Assembly: GCA_938082375.1 (NCBI GenBank)
Contig: CALKCJ010000002.1
Coordinates: 40,075 to 104,074, forward strand
Source of the DNA: an uncultured Thermomicrobiaceae bacterium
GTDB taxonomy: Bacteria > Chloroflexota > Chloroflexia > Thermomicrobiales > Thermomicrobiaceae
Direction: 5' to 3'
Length of the DNA stretch: 64,000 bases
A program made the position numbers and the translations under genes. The notes beneath the pieces are model-generated. The model did no database searches and was not told where the DNA came from. It saw nothing but the letters and a program-made list of their open reading frames with translations. Shown here in pieces: positions 33,180 to 41,105 of the stretch (the stretch's first letter is position 1; each line of letters opens with the position of its first letter).

Positions 33180-33824
33180 ATGAACCTGAAGATCGCGTCC
33201 TTTCCCTGCGGGCCGATCGCGACGAACGCGTATCTGGTCATCGACCCCGAGACCCAGCAGGCGCTAGTCGTCGACGCGCCGCCGGACTCGGCCGGCGTCC
33301 TGCAGGAGGAAGCCCGGGATCGAGGCGTGCAGATCGCCCTCATCGTGATTACGCACACGCACTGGGATCACATCGGCGACGCGGCACGGCTGCGACGAGA
33401 GACGGGCGCACCGCTGGCCACGCACCCGCTTGCCGTGCCCCGGCTGGAGCAGCCGCGCCTGCCGCTCGGCGATCCCTCGTTCACGATTGAGCCGGTCTCG
33501 CCGGACCACCTGCTCGAAGACGGCGACGTCGTCGAGCTGGGTCGCTGGCGCTTCCGGGTGATCCACACGCCGGGGCACGCAAGCGAGCAGATCTCCCTGT
33601 ACGAGCCAGCGGCCCGTGTCCTCTTCGGCGGAGATACGCTGTTTGCCGGCGGGTACGGGCGCGTTGACCTGCCGGGGGCCAGCGTGGAACAGACGGCCGC
33701 CACCATGCGTCGGCTGCTCGAGCTGCCGGACGAGGTCACGGTCTACCCCGGCCACGGCCAGCCGACGACCATCGGCCGGGAGCGCCCCTGGATGATCCAG
33801 GTCGCGTCCTCGTCGCCGGCATGA
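33180..33824 (+). CDS. Metallo-beta-lactamase fold hydrolase (glyoxalase II-like)
   Basis: A 214-residue hydrolase. The metal site is complete: THTHWDHIGD (H-x-H-x-D-H), a further His in TPGHASEQI, an Asp in LFGGDTLF and a last His in VYPGHGQPT. The opening GPIATNAYLV and the short length fit the YcbL-like glyoxalase II group, which splits thioesters such as S-lactoylglutathione, but many relatives have other substrates. It is cytoplasmic. The ATG at 33180 lies 19 bases after the ABC permease stop. Confidence 0.87.
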   Translation: MNLKIASFPCGPIATNAYLVIDPETQQALVVDAPPDSAGVLQEEARDRGVQIALIVITHTHWDHIGDAARLRRETGAPLATHPLAVPRLEQPRLPLGDPSFTIEPVSPDHLLEDGDVVELGRWRFRVIHTPGHASEQISLYEPAARVLFGGDTLFAGGYGRVDLPGASVEQTAATMRRLLELPDEVTVYPGHGQPTTIGRERPWMIQVASSSPA

Positions 33825-33942
33825 GATCCCAGATCACCGGCTCTGCACAGGGCAAGGGCGCTTCATACCGGGGTACATCCCGATTCAGCCGGGAAGCGGG
33901 TAGAGCTGTGCCGCCGCAGCGCAGGCGGCCGGCGGCGCGCAG

Positions 33943-34107
33943 GTGGTGCGCTGGTTCCGCGGCGTGCCCCTGGACATCTTCGTGCTGCACAGCGGGCCGG
34001 ACGATCGGCTGCGCATGCGCGTCTGGCTCGACAGCGACGCGAGCGGCGGGCTCTTCCCGGACAGGGATGACCTGCTCCTCGAGCGGGAGGTGACGCTCAC
34101 CGGGTGA
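33943..34107 (+). CDS. Short protein-like segment, possible gene remnant
   Basis: From GTG 33943 to TGA 34107 a 54-residue reading has clear protein character: VVRWFRGVPLDIFVLHSGPD, then RMRVWLDSDASGGLF and LLLEREVTLTG. Going upstream the same frame meets a TAG at 33901 after GYIPIQPGSG, which also looks coding. So this may be the end of a broken longer gene, or a real small gene. No family is recognised and there is no ribosome site. Confidence 0.3.
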   Translation: MVRWFRGVPLDIFVLHSGPDDRLRMRVWLDSDASGGLFPDRDDLLLEREVTLTG

Positions 34108-34138
34108 GCCGTCACCCCGCCAGGGGACGAGTCGGCTG

Positions 34139-35407
34139 CTACGCGTGGAGCAGCCGGCGGAACGGCTCGGGGTCGTCGAAGGGGCCGAGCAGGGCCAGGG
34201 CGTAGCGCTGCACCTGGAACAACTCCCCGGCCAGCGCCTGGATGTCGTCGCTGGTGACGGCCTGGATGCGCGCGATGACCTCGTCCGGGGTCAGGATCTC
34301 GCCATAGACCAGCTCCTGCCCACCGATCCAGCTCGCCACTGCCCGGCTGTCCTCCAGCCCCATCACGATCCGCCCCTTGCGTAGCTCCTTGGTGCGCCCC
34401 AGCTCATCGGGCGGCACCGGCTCCCGGCGCAGCTTGTCCAGCTCGCGCAGGATGGCCTGGATAGCACGGCCTACTTGCTCGACATCGGTGCCGGCGTAGA
34501 CGACTGCCTCACCGACGTCCCTGTACTCGCGAAAGTAGCCGTAGACCTCGTAGGCCAACCCCTGACGCTCGCGAATCTCTTTGAACAGGCGCGAGCTCAT
34601 GCCGGAGCTGAGCACGGCATCGATCATCCCCTGAGTGAACCGCCGCTCGTCGGTGTAGGGGAGCGCCGGCAGGCCGACGCAGAGGTGCGCCTGCTCGGTA
34701 GGCCGGCTGACCACCAGGACATCGGGCAACCCATCGCGGATCCGGGCGGGCGCTAGCGGGGGTAGCGGCCCGGCCGGCAGATCGCCGAAGCAGCGGTCGG
34801 CCAGCTCCACCACGTGCTCGTGCCAGATATCGCCGGCTGCCGCGATGACGAGCCGGTTGGCCCGGTAGTGCTCGTTCAGATAGGCGACGAGGTCGTCACG
34901 AGTTGTCGCCTCGACGGTCTGCTCGCTTCCGATGATCGGGCGGCCGAGCGGCTGGCCGTCCCAGACGGCCTGGTCGATCACGTCGTGGATGTAGTCATCC
35001 GGGGTGTCGTGGATGCCGTGGATCTCCTCGACGATGACCCGCCGCTCCTTCTCCAGCTCCTCGGGAGCGAACAGCGAGTGCCGCACCATGTCAGCCAGCA
35101 CCTCGAAGGCGAGCGGGAGATGCTCGCTCGGCACCTTGGCCCAATAGTTCGTGCTCTCCCGGTTGGTGGCAGCGTTGAGCATACCACCGACCCCCTCGAT
35201 CGCCTCGGTGATCTGCACCGGATCAGGGCGATGCTCGGTGCCCTTGAAGAGCATGTGCTCAAGGAAGTGCGAGATGCCGGCCCGCTCGTCCGGCTCGTGC
35301 CGCGCCCCCACGCCGAAGTAGAGGATCAGGCTGGCCGAGCGGACATGCTCCATCCGGCTGGTCACGACACGGACACCGTTCGGCAGCGTGGTCTTGGCGT
35401 ACTCCAT
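34139..35407 (-). CDS. M16 family zinc peptidase
   Basis: A 422-residue peptidase of the pitrilysin/processing-peptidase group. The inverted zinc motif H-x-x-E-H is HFLEHMLFKG near residue 46-50, and the distal Glu lies in ERRVIVEEIHGIHD near residue 124. The second half is the usual non-catalytic domain (LCVGLPALPY, GMSSRLFKEIRERQGLAYEV), with the R/Y substrate-binding pair. Such proteins degrade small peptides in the cytoplasm; the sequence has no signal peptide. ATG 35407 was chosen, with GAGGAG very close; ATG 35455 is an alternative. It follows the CinA-type gene on the same strand. Confidence 0.88.
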   Translation of the reverse strand: MEYAKTTLPNGVRVVTSRMEHVRSASLILYFGVGARHEPDERAGISHFLEHMLFKGTEHRPDPVQITEAIEGVGGMLNAATNRESTNYWAKVPSEHLPLAFEVLADMVRHSLFAPEELEKERRVIVEEIHGIHDTPDDYIHDVIDQAVWDGQPLGRPIIGSEQTVEATTRDDLVAYLNEHYRANRLVIAAAGDIWHEHVVELADRCFGDLPAGPLPPLAPARIRDGLPDVLVVSRPTEQAHLCVGLPALPYTDERRFTQGMIDAVLSSGMSSRLFKEIRERQGLAYEVYGYFREYRDVGEAVVYAGTDVEQVGRAIQAILRELDKLRREPVPPDELGRTKELRKGRIVMGLEDSRAVASWIGGQELVYGEILTPDEVIARIQAVTSDDIQALAGELFQVQRYALALLGPFDDPEPFRRLLHA

Positions 35408-35478
35408 AACTCCTCGTACCGGTCGGGCGAACGGTGATTCGCCCTTCTCGCTCATCTGACGCAAATACGCGCGCTCTT

Positions 35479-35979
35479 CTACGCTCCCGGCTCCGGGAGC
35501 GCCGCAGCCTCGCGCAGGGCCAGCCGCAGCACGGCCTCGGCCGCGAGTCGGATATTGGTCAGCCGGTCGCCCTGGAAGCGGTGCTCCTCGCAGGCGACGC
35601 CCCGAGCGGTCGCGCAGGCCACATAGACCAACCCGACCGGCTTGGTGGGCGTGGCGCCGGTTGGGCCGGCGATCCCGGTCGTCGAGATGCCGATATCGGC
35701 CCCGGTGCGCTCGCGGATCCCCTGGGCCATCGCCTCGGCGCACTCTCGGCTGACCGCGCCGTGTGTCTCGAGGAGGCTCGCTGGCACCCCCAGCAGGGCG
35801 CGCTTCAGCTCGTTGCTGTAGGCGATGACCCCGCCCAGGTAGTAGGCCGAGCTCCCGGAGACGGTCGTGATCAGGTGGCCGACCAGCCCGCCGGTGCACG
35901 ACTCGGCGGTGGCCAGCGTCAGCCGGCGATCGGTTAGCAGGTCATAGAGCTGCCGCTCCAGAGGCGGCTGGTCTGGCAT
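35479..35979 (-). CDS. pncC: CinA C-terminal domain amidase (nicotinamide-nucleotide amidase)
   Basis: A 166-residue stand-alone CinA-C domain. It has TLATAESCTGGLVGHLITTV with the active-site Ser and downstream Tyr in SAYYLGGVIAYSNELKRALLG, the AVSRECAEAMAQG helix, and STTGIAGPTGATPTKPVGLVY. Members convert NMN to NaMN and ammonia in NAD salvage, so the symbol is given by family; it was not tested. The N-terminal competence domain is absent. An ATG five codons upstream is possible. A strong extended -10 box lies at 36023-36031. Confidence 0.87.
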   Translation of the reverse strand: MPDQPPLERQLYDLLTDRRLTLATAESCTGGLVGHLITTVSGSSAYYLGGVIAYSNELKRALLGVPASLLETHGAVSRECAEAMAQGIRERTGADIGISTTGIAGPTGATPTKPVGLVYVACATARGVACEEHRFQGDRLTNIRLAAEAVLRLALREAAALPEPGA

Positions 35980-36022
35980 CCTGTGCGCCCCCATGTCGGA
36001 TATCGCCCGGCACCAGTGCAGA

Positions 36023-36031
36023 AGTATAGCA
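36023..36031 (-). promoter_or_regulatory. Extended -10 box of the CinA-type gene
   Basis: On the minus strand TGCTATACT differs from TG-N-TATAAT at one core position. A start near 36016 gives a leader of about 37 bases. No -35 match lies at the usual distance. Confidence 0.55.
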
Positions 36032-36045
36032 GCGCGGGACGGCCC

Positions 36046-37995
36046 TCAGCGGCGGTTGCCCTTCTTCGGCTTCGACGCGGCGTTGTCGGCCGTCCGGCGG
36101 GCGAACATCGCGTCCTGGCGATAGCCGTCGTGCTCGGCGCCGGTGTAGGGATCGAGCTGCGGCGAGGTCGCCGGCATATTCAGCCCGGTCCAGACGACGT
36201 TGATGCTGTCGTCAGGGCCGACCGCCAGCCCGGTGTAGTCGCCGTGGAAGACGTTGCAGTCCTTCCCCGCGGCGTTCACTACCGGCGGATCGGTATAGCC
36301 GGCCGGACCACAGGCCGCCGGCCAGCGATCTCGTGGCACGTACTGGCCGGCCCAGTGCGTGACCGAGACATCCGGGAACTCTTCGGGCCCCAGCACCTCC
36401 TTGCCCTTGCCCTCGATCCACAGCACGTGGACGAAGCTGTCGGCTGGAGCCGGCTCGGTGTCCTCGTCCCAGGCAACCACCAGCCTGCCGTCGGAGAGGT
36501 AGCCGGCCCAGGGGAACCACTGCGGCGCACCCCGGCCGTCGTCGATCAACTGGCGACCCGACCAGGTTAGCCCGCCATTGATCGAGACGACCGTGAAGAC
36601 GTCGGTGTCGAAGTCGGTCTTGGCGTCGCAGGGGTCGTAGTCTGGCGGCTCGCCGATATTGAGCCCATCCTCCGAGGTGATGAAGCAGCCCGCGGTCGCT
36701 GCCGGGTTGGGCGCGCCGCGGTCGGCGAAGACGATCGTGATCTCGTCGGAGTTCTTCGGGTTGACCACGATGTTGCCGGCGGCGTTCCAGCGGACCTGGT
36801 GGCCCCAGATCGTCTGGCGGGAGATCACCGACCAGGGCATGTCGCTCAGCCCGTCCTCGAGCTGCACCGCCGGCACCGGATCGCTCCAGGTGACCCCGCC
36901 GTCGGTGGACTTCACGACCATGATCTGGGCGTCGAAGTCGAAGGGCTCCTCCCAGGCGTCCTCGTTCTGGTAGTTGTGGAAGTGGACGTAGACCGTGCCG
37001 TTAGGGGCGACCACCGGGATCGAGAACTGGTCCTCGTCGCACTCAGTACTCGATTGGGTGACCGTGGTCTGGAAGGTACAGCTCGGATGCTGGCCGGAGA
37101 TCTCGACCGGCGGGGTCCAGGTCAGCCCGCCGTCGTCGGAGTAGCTGAGGGCGATCGGCGAGCGGGTGTAGGTGCCCAGCGGCCCGTTGACGAAGAGCGT
37201 GGCCGTAAGGTAGGCCCGGCCGTAGAAGGGCGAGGCGGGGTTGTTGTCGACCGTCAGCCATTCCTTGTCGAAGAAGGTCGCTCGATTCGCCGGGCCGATG
37301 CCGGTGCCCTGCCCCATCATCACCGTGATCGGCTCGCTCCAGGTGAGGCCACCGTCCGTCGAGCGGCTGACCGCCACGTCCCCCTGGGCGACAAACGGCC
37401 CGCCGTGGCCAGAGACGTTCTCGAGCTGGGCCATGAGGACGACGCCGTGCCTGCGGTCGAACGCCGGCACTGGGTCACCGCCGCCGTTGCCGCGCTTGAG
37501 CGGGATCTGGCCGTCGATCCAGGTCTGGCCGCCGTCGAACGAGGTGAAGAAGCCGGTCGGCACGATCGCCTGCTGGGCGCCGGTGGCGTTGTTGAAGCGG
37601 TAGTAGTAGTCGTTCGAGCCGGCGACGAGGTGGAGCGGATTGCCAGGGTTCACGGCGATCGCGATCTCGTTGTCCGGCGCGAAGTTCTGGCCGAAGTCAT
37701 TGACGTTGCAACTAATATCGATCCACTGGCCCGGGTTACCGGACGTGGTGCACCTGAACCGCTGGATCTGCTCCTTGCTGAACTGGCCGTCGGGGCCGGT
37801 CATGCCTGGCCGTACATCCGTATCTAGCTCGAGTGGTGAGGGCAGGAGCTTGAAGGGGAGCAAGCGCTCCCCGGGGTTGAAGCCGCGATCGAAGCGGCTG
37901 ACCGCAGCCGATGACCAGGTGGAGGTGCCGGGTAGGGTGAGCACCAAGCTGAGGGCGATGAGCAACCGAGCCGATAGACCAGGGCTCCGTGCCAT
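36046..37995 (-). CDS. Secreted sialidase-like (Asp-box) propeller protein
   Basis: A 649-residue exported protein. A signal peptide covers about residues 1-31 (LLIALSLVLTLPG, cleavage near WSSAA). The mature part has five Asp-box repeats of the S-x-D-x-G-x-T-W type: SFDGGQTW, STDGGLTW, SDDGGLTW, STDGGVTW and SINGGLTW. These are regularly spaced and mark a sialidase-type beta-propeller. The catalytic arginine triad of true sialidases was not identifiable, so a glycosidase activity is not claimed. Four Cys near the middle and end suggest disulfides. Start ATG 37995 has GGGAGGGAG six bases upstream. The cinA-type gene lies downstream with its own promoter. Confidence 0.8.
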   Translation of the reverse strand: MARSPGLSARLLIALSLVLTLPGTSTWSSAAVSRFDRGFNPGERLLPFKLLPSPLELDTDVRPGMTGPDGQFSKEQIQRFRCTTSGNPGQWIDISCNVNDFGQNFAPDNEIAIAVNPGNPLHLVAGSNDYYYRFNNATGAQQAIVPTGFFTSFDGGQTWIDGQIPLKRGNGGGDPVPAFDRRHGVVLMAQLENVSGHGGPFVAQGDVAVSRSTDGGLTWSEPITVMMGQGTGIGPANRATFFDKEWLTVDNNPASPFYGRAYLTATLFVNGPLGTYTRSPIALSYSDDGGLTWTPPVEISGQHPSCTFQTTVTQSSTECDEDQFSIPVVAPNGTVYVHFHNYQNEDAWEEPFDFDAQIMVVKSTDGGVTWSDPVPAVQLEDGLSDMPWSVISRQTIWGHQVRWNAAGNIVVNPKNSDEITIVFADRGAPNPAATAGCFITSEDGLNIGEPPDYDPCDAKTDFDTDVFTVVSINGGLTWSGRQLIDDGRGAPQWFPWAGYLSDGRLVVAWDEDTEPAPADSFVHVLWIEGKGKEVLGPEEFPDVSVTHWAGQYVPRDRWPAACGPAGYTDPPVVNAAGKDCNVFHGDYTGLAVGPDDSINVVWTGLNMPATSPQLDPYTGAEHDGYRQDAMFARRTADNAASKPKKGNRR

Positions 37996-38229
37996 GCCTC
38001 GCTCCCTCCCATCCCAAAGCGCCATCGGGTGGACTCTACCCGAGGCAGCAGAAGTAGCAGAGTCCGGAGGCCAGGCTGTTCCCCTCCGTACCTCCTTGTC
38101 CAGCAGCCCCTCACCTCGACGTCGCCTGAAGGCAGAACGCGTGCTCACTCGACCGCCAGGGCACGCGCTCAAAGGAGCTTGGCTGGCAGCCTTTTGTCAA
38201 TAACCAAACAGTTTGATCTCCAACACAGG

Positions 38230-39501
38230 TCAGTCGCCGGGGACAGAGCCGGCCGCTGCCTCCAGCGCGTCAGCCTGCCGGCTAGCCGGCACCATTGCCG
38301 CCAGGACGGCCGCGGCCAGCAGGCCAGCGCCGGTGCTGGCCATGACCGGTAAGACGCCGAAGGTGTCGCCGGCCCAGCCACCGATGCCGTTGGCGACGAT
38401 CAGCGCGGTGAAGATGAGTGTGGAGCGGAAGCTGAAGACGCGCCCCAGCAGGTGCGCAGGGGTGCAGCGGTGGACGATGGTCACGCTAGGGATGACGACC
38501 ATCATGTTCCCGATGCCGGTCGCAGCCATGAGCAGGACGGCGACCCAGAGCTCGCTCGTGCTGGCGAGGCCGAGAATCGCCGCGCCCATGAGGGCCAGCC
38601 CGCCGACGACCAGCGTGCCGAGCCGGCGTGCCCCCAGGAGCGCCAGGCCGCCCGCGCCGACCACGCTCCCGAGCCCGATGCCGAAGTTCAACATGCCGTA
38701 GGCGAACTCCTCACCGCCGATCACTTGATACGCGTAGCCGATCAGCAAGGGCATCGCGATCCCGGCGGCGAACGGCCCGAGCAGCACGACCGCCGTGTTG
38801 ATCCGAACTATCGAGTGCCGGGCCAGGAAGCGCAGGCCGGTCACCAGCTCGCCCCAGACCTGCCGTATCGAGCCTGCCTCCGGCCGCTCGACCGGCGGTA
38901 GCCGCAGCCCCAGCAAGATGAGCGCCGAGAGCACGTAGGCCAGCGCCGTACCGCCGAACGCGGCGGTGAGGCCGGTCTCCGTCCCCAGCCAGCCACTCAA
39001 AAGCCCCACCCCGATCCCGGCCAGCGGGTAGCCAGCCAGGTCGCCGACGCTCTCGACCATCGAGGAGAACGAGTTGGCGGCGGTAAGGTGGGGAGAGGGC
39101 ACGACTGAGGGGATGGAAGCGACTTTCGCCGGGCGGTGCAGGATCGACGCGGTGTTGAGCAGGAACAGCAAGAGGAAGACTGCCCAGAGTGAGGCCGAAG
39201 CCAGGATCGGGATGAGCAGCACCGGTGCGACGCGGGCCAGATCCGAAACGATCATGATCGTACGCCGATTCCAACGGTCGACTGCCACGCCGGCCAGCGG
39301 CCCCAGCGCGAGCTCTGGCAGCGATGAGGCGATGAACGCCACGCCTGCGTCCATCAGCGAGCCAGTGAGGTGCCAGATGAGCGCTGCCAGGGCAACCCGG
39401 TGGATTCGGTCGCCCAACGTCGCGATGAGATCAGATGCCCAGAGCGCTGCGAAGTTGCGATTCCCGATGAGCAGGGCAAGCGACTTGCCCTGGAACCTCA
39501 T
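38230..39501 (-). CDS. MFS transporter, MFS_3/enterobactin-exporter type
   Basis: A 423-residue membrane protein with about twelve segments. N-terminal FAALWASDLIATLGDRIHRV and the loop VAVDRWNRRTIMIVSDLARV (the D-R-x-x-R-R motif A after segment 2) are typical of the MFS_3 group of exporters. The middle loop HRPAKVASIPSVVPSPHLTA is also usual. The substrate is unknown. ATG 39501 follows GGGGGAGAG. It is divergent from the M19 gene, with the tandem palindromes lying in the gap. Confidence 0.83.
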   Translation of the reverse strand: MRFQGKSLALLIGNRNFAALWASDLIATLGDRIHRVALAALIWHLTGSLMDAGVAFIASSLPELALGPLAGVAVDRWNRRTIMIVSDLARVAPVLLIPILASASLWAVFLLLFLLNTASILHRPAKVASIPSVVPSPHLTAANSFSSMVESVGDLAGYPLAGIGVGLLSGWLGTETGLTAAFGGTALAYVLSALILLGLRLPPVERPEAGSIRQVWGELVTGLRFLARHSIVRINTAVVLLGPFAAGIAMPLLIGYAYQVIGGEEFAYGMLNFGIGLGSVVGAGGLALLGARRLGTLVVGGLALMGAAILGLASTSELWVAVLLMAATGIGNMMVVIPSVTIVHRCTPAHLLGRVFSFRSTLIFTALIVANGIGGWAGDTFGVLPVMASTGAGLLAAAVLAAMVPASRQADALEAAAGSVPGD

Positions 39502-39643
39502 CTCTCCCCCTCGTCTCGCAAGCACGCCCTGAGTCTACGGCAGGCGTCCAGTCTCTCCCAGTTAACGATAGGCGATCAACTCTTTGCGCAGTATACCCGT
39601 GACAGACGCCGGTGAGGAGGGGGTGCCACAAGGGTGAGCGAGC

Positions 39644-39809
39644 ATCCCCCTCACCCCGGCTACGCCTCCGCGCTCCCGCACCGCGTGGGAGAGGGACCGG
39701 GGGTGAGGGTGAGTGAGCACCCCTCTCCCGCACCGCGCGGGAGAGGGGCCGGGGGTGAGGGCGGCACCCCTCTCCCGTATGGCGGGAGAGGGGCTGGGGG
39801 TGAGGGCGG
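39644..39809. repeat. Three tandem REP-like palindromes
   Basis: Three units share the core CCCTCTCCCGCACCGCGCGG (or a close variant) followed by GAGAGGGGCCGGGGGTGAGGG. Approximate units are 39645-39710, 39718-39762 and 39765-39808. The inner arms CCCTCTCCCGC and GCGGGAGAGGG form a strong hairpin. The first unit also has outer arms CCCTCACCCCGG and CCGGGGGTGAGGG. Stop codons and repeat structure argue against coding. Such GC-rich REP-type elements are usually spread through a genome, and two diverged relatives are in this window. Confidence 0.8.
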
Positions 39810-39827
39810 GTACAAGGACATCCCCTG

Positions 39828-39857
39828 TTGACAGCGCTAGCATCCTCGCCGTAGCCT
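39828..39857 (+). promoter_or_regulatory. Promoter of the M19 gene
   Basis: A perfect -35 TTGACA (39828-39833) and -10 TAGCCT (39852-39857) are 18 bases apart. The start site near 39864 gives a leader of about 42 bases to ATG 39906. Confidence 0.5.
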
Positions 39858-39905
39858 GCGGCTGGTCAGGGCGTCCTCGGGAGAGAGCGTTGGGGAGGAC
39901 AAACG

Positions 39906-41105
39906 ATGGGGGCAGAGCGGAGACGGAGGCCGTCGTTGACGCCGGAGGAAGCCCGGGCGCTGCACTATGAGGCGCTGGTGATCGACACCCAGCAGCCGCC
40001 GATCACCACCGGCATGCTCTTCACCGAGCGGATGCGACGGGTCGTCGAGGAGTACGCCCGCCAGGGGCGCTCGCGAGCCGAGGTGGCGCCGGTGCTGGAG
40101 GCGATGGCGGCCCGGGAGATCCAGACCTCGCCGGAGGCGCGGCAGGCCTACCTCACAATGTGGGAGCGCTCAGGAGTGACCGTCGCCTGCGGCACCTACT
40201 CGGGGGCAGGCCGGCTCGCCGACGCCTTCGAGCGGGCGGTACGCCGGATCGCCCAGGCCCAGGCCATCGTCGATACCCTCCGCGACGAGCTGGTGCTGGT
40301 GCGCCGGGCGGCCGATATCGAGCGGGCCCACGCCGAAGGCAAGCACGGGATCGTGATCGACTTCCAGGACACCATCGCCTTCGGCGACGACCTGGAGCGG
40401 ATCGAGTGCTTCTATCACCTGGGGCTACGGATGGTGCAGCTCACCTATAACCTGCAGAACCTGGTGGGGGACGGCTGCACCGAGCGCTACCAGGGCGGGC
40501 TGACCTACTTCGGCCGGGAGGTGGTGCGGCGGCTGAACGAGCTGGGTATCCTGGTCGACATCAGCCACTGCAGCGAGCAGGTGGGCTGGGACGCCCTGGA
40601 GGTGTCGACGGCGCCGGTGGTGGTGTCGCACTCGGCCAGCAAGGCGGTGGCGCGGCACGACCGGGGCAAGTCTGACGAGCTGGCGCGGGCGGTGGCGGAG
40701 CGCGGCGGCTACTTCGGGGTAGTGGTGGTGCCGGGCTTCATCAGCGAGCGGCCCGAGGCCACGCTGGAGGACTTCGTGCGGCACGTGGAGCACCTGGTGG
40801 ACGTGTGCGGGATCGACCACGTGGGGATCGGCACCGACAAGATGGGACCGCCGAGTTCCCGGACAGGCTCGCTGATCGAGTACCCGCCGTCGATGCCGAT
40901 GAACCCGCCGGGGGCGTTCGACTGGGCGGGCTTCCGGCTGGAGGAGCACCGGCTGACGCCCGACTACCAGATCGCGGGGTACGAGACGTTCGCCGACTGG
41001 CCCAACCTGACGGTAGCGCTGGCGCAGGCGGGCTTCACCGAGGAGGAGCTGCGCAAGCTGCTTGGCCTCAACTTCCTGCGTGTCTTCCGCGAGGTCGTCG
41101 GCTAG
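39906..41105 (+). CDS. M19 (membrane dipeptidase-like) family protein
   Basis: A 399-residue TIM-barrel protein of the renal dipeptidase family. Recognised blocks are IDFQDTIAFGDDLERIE, LGLRMVQLTYNLQNLVGDG, LGILVDISHCSEQ, PVVVSHSASKAV and GIDHVGIGTDKMG. Compared with classical zinc dipeptidases, the first H-x-D site near the N-terminus reads VIDTQQPP and the bridging Glu of GxEG is replaced in DFQDT. The two later His and the final Asp are present. A known bacterial M19 subfamily has this FQ-type block, so it is not simply decay; it may use one metal or act on another substrate. No signal peptide is visible. Its TAG overlaps the TAG of the convergent M48 gene. Confidence 0.82.
   Translation: MGAERRRRPSLTPEEARALHYEALVIDTQQPPITTGMLFTERMRRVVEEYARQGRSRAEVAPVLEAMAAREIQTSPEARQAYLTMWERSGVTVACGTYSGAGRLADAFERAVRRIAQAQAIVDTLRDELVLVRRAADIERAHAEGKHGIVIDFQDTIAFGDDLERIECFYHLGLRMVQLTYNLQNLVGDGCTERYQGGLTYFGREVVRRLNELGILVDISHCSEQVGWDALEVSTAPVVVSHSASKAVARHDRGKSDELARAVAERGGYFGVVVVPGFISERPEATLEDFVRHVEHLVDVCGIDHVGIGTDKMGPPSSRTGSLIEYPPSMPMNPPGAFDWAGFRLEEHRLTPDYQIAGYETFADWPNLTVALAQAGFTEEELRKLLGLNFLRVFREVVG

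Larger units (their letters stand above)
39502..39905. other. Intergenic gap holding tandem palindromic repeats and a promoter
   Basis: Of these 404 bases, 39644-39809 is a triple palindromic repeat. 39828-39857 is a good promoter for the M19 gene. The first 140 bases would hold the divergent MFS promoter, but I see no clear box there. Confidence 0.55.

Noticed and set aside
36046..37995. True sialidase activity
   Set aside because: Asp-box repeats are clear, but the catalytic arginine triad and Tyr/Glu pair could not be identified, so only a propeller is claimed.
39613..39831. Open readings of 65-100 residues across the tandem palindromes
   Set aside because: They are low-complexity readings caused by the repeats and exist on both strands; no family or ribosome site.
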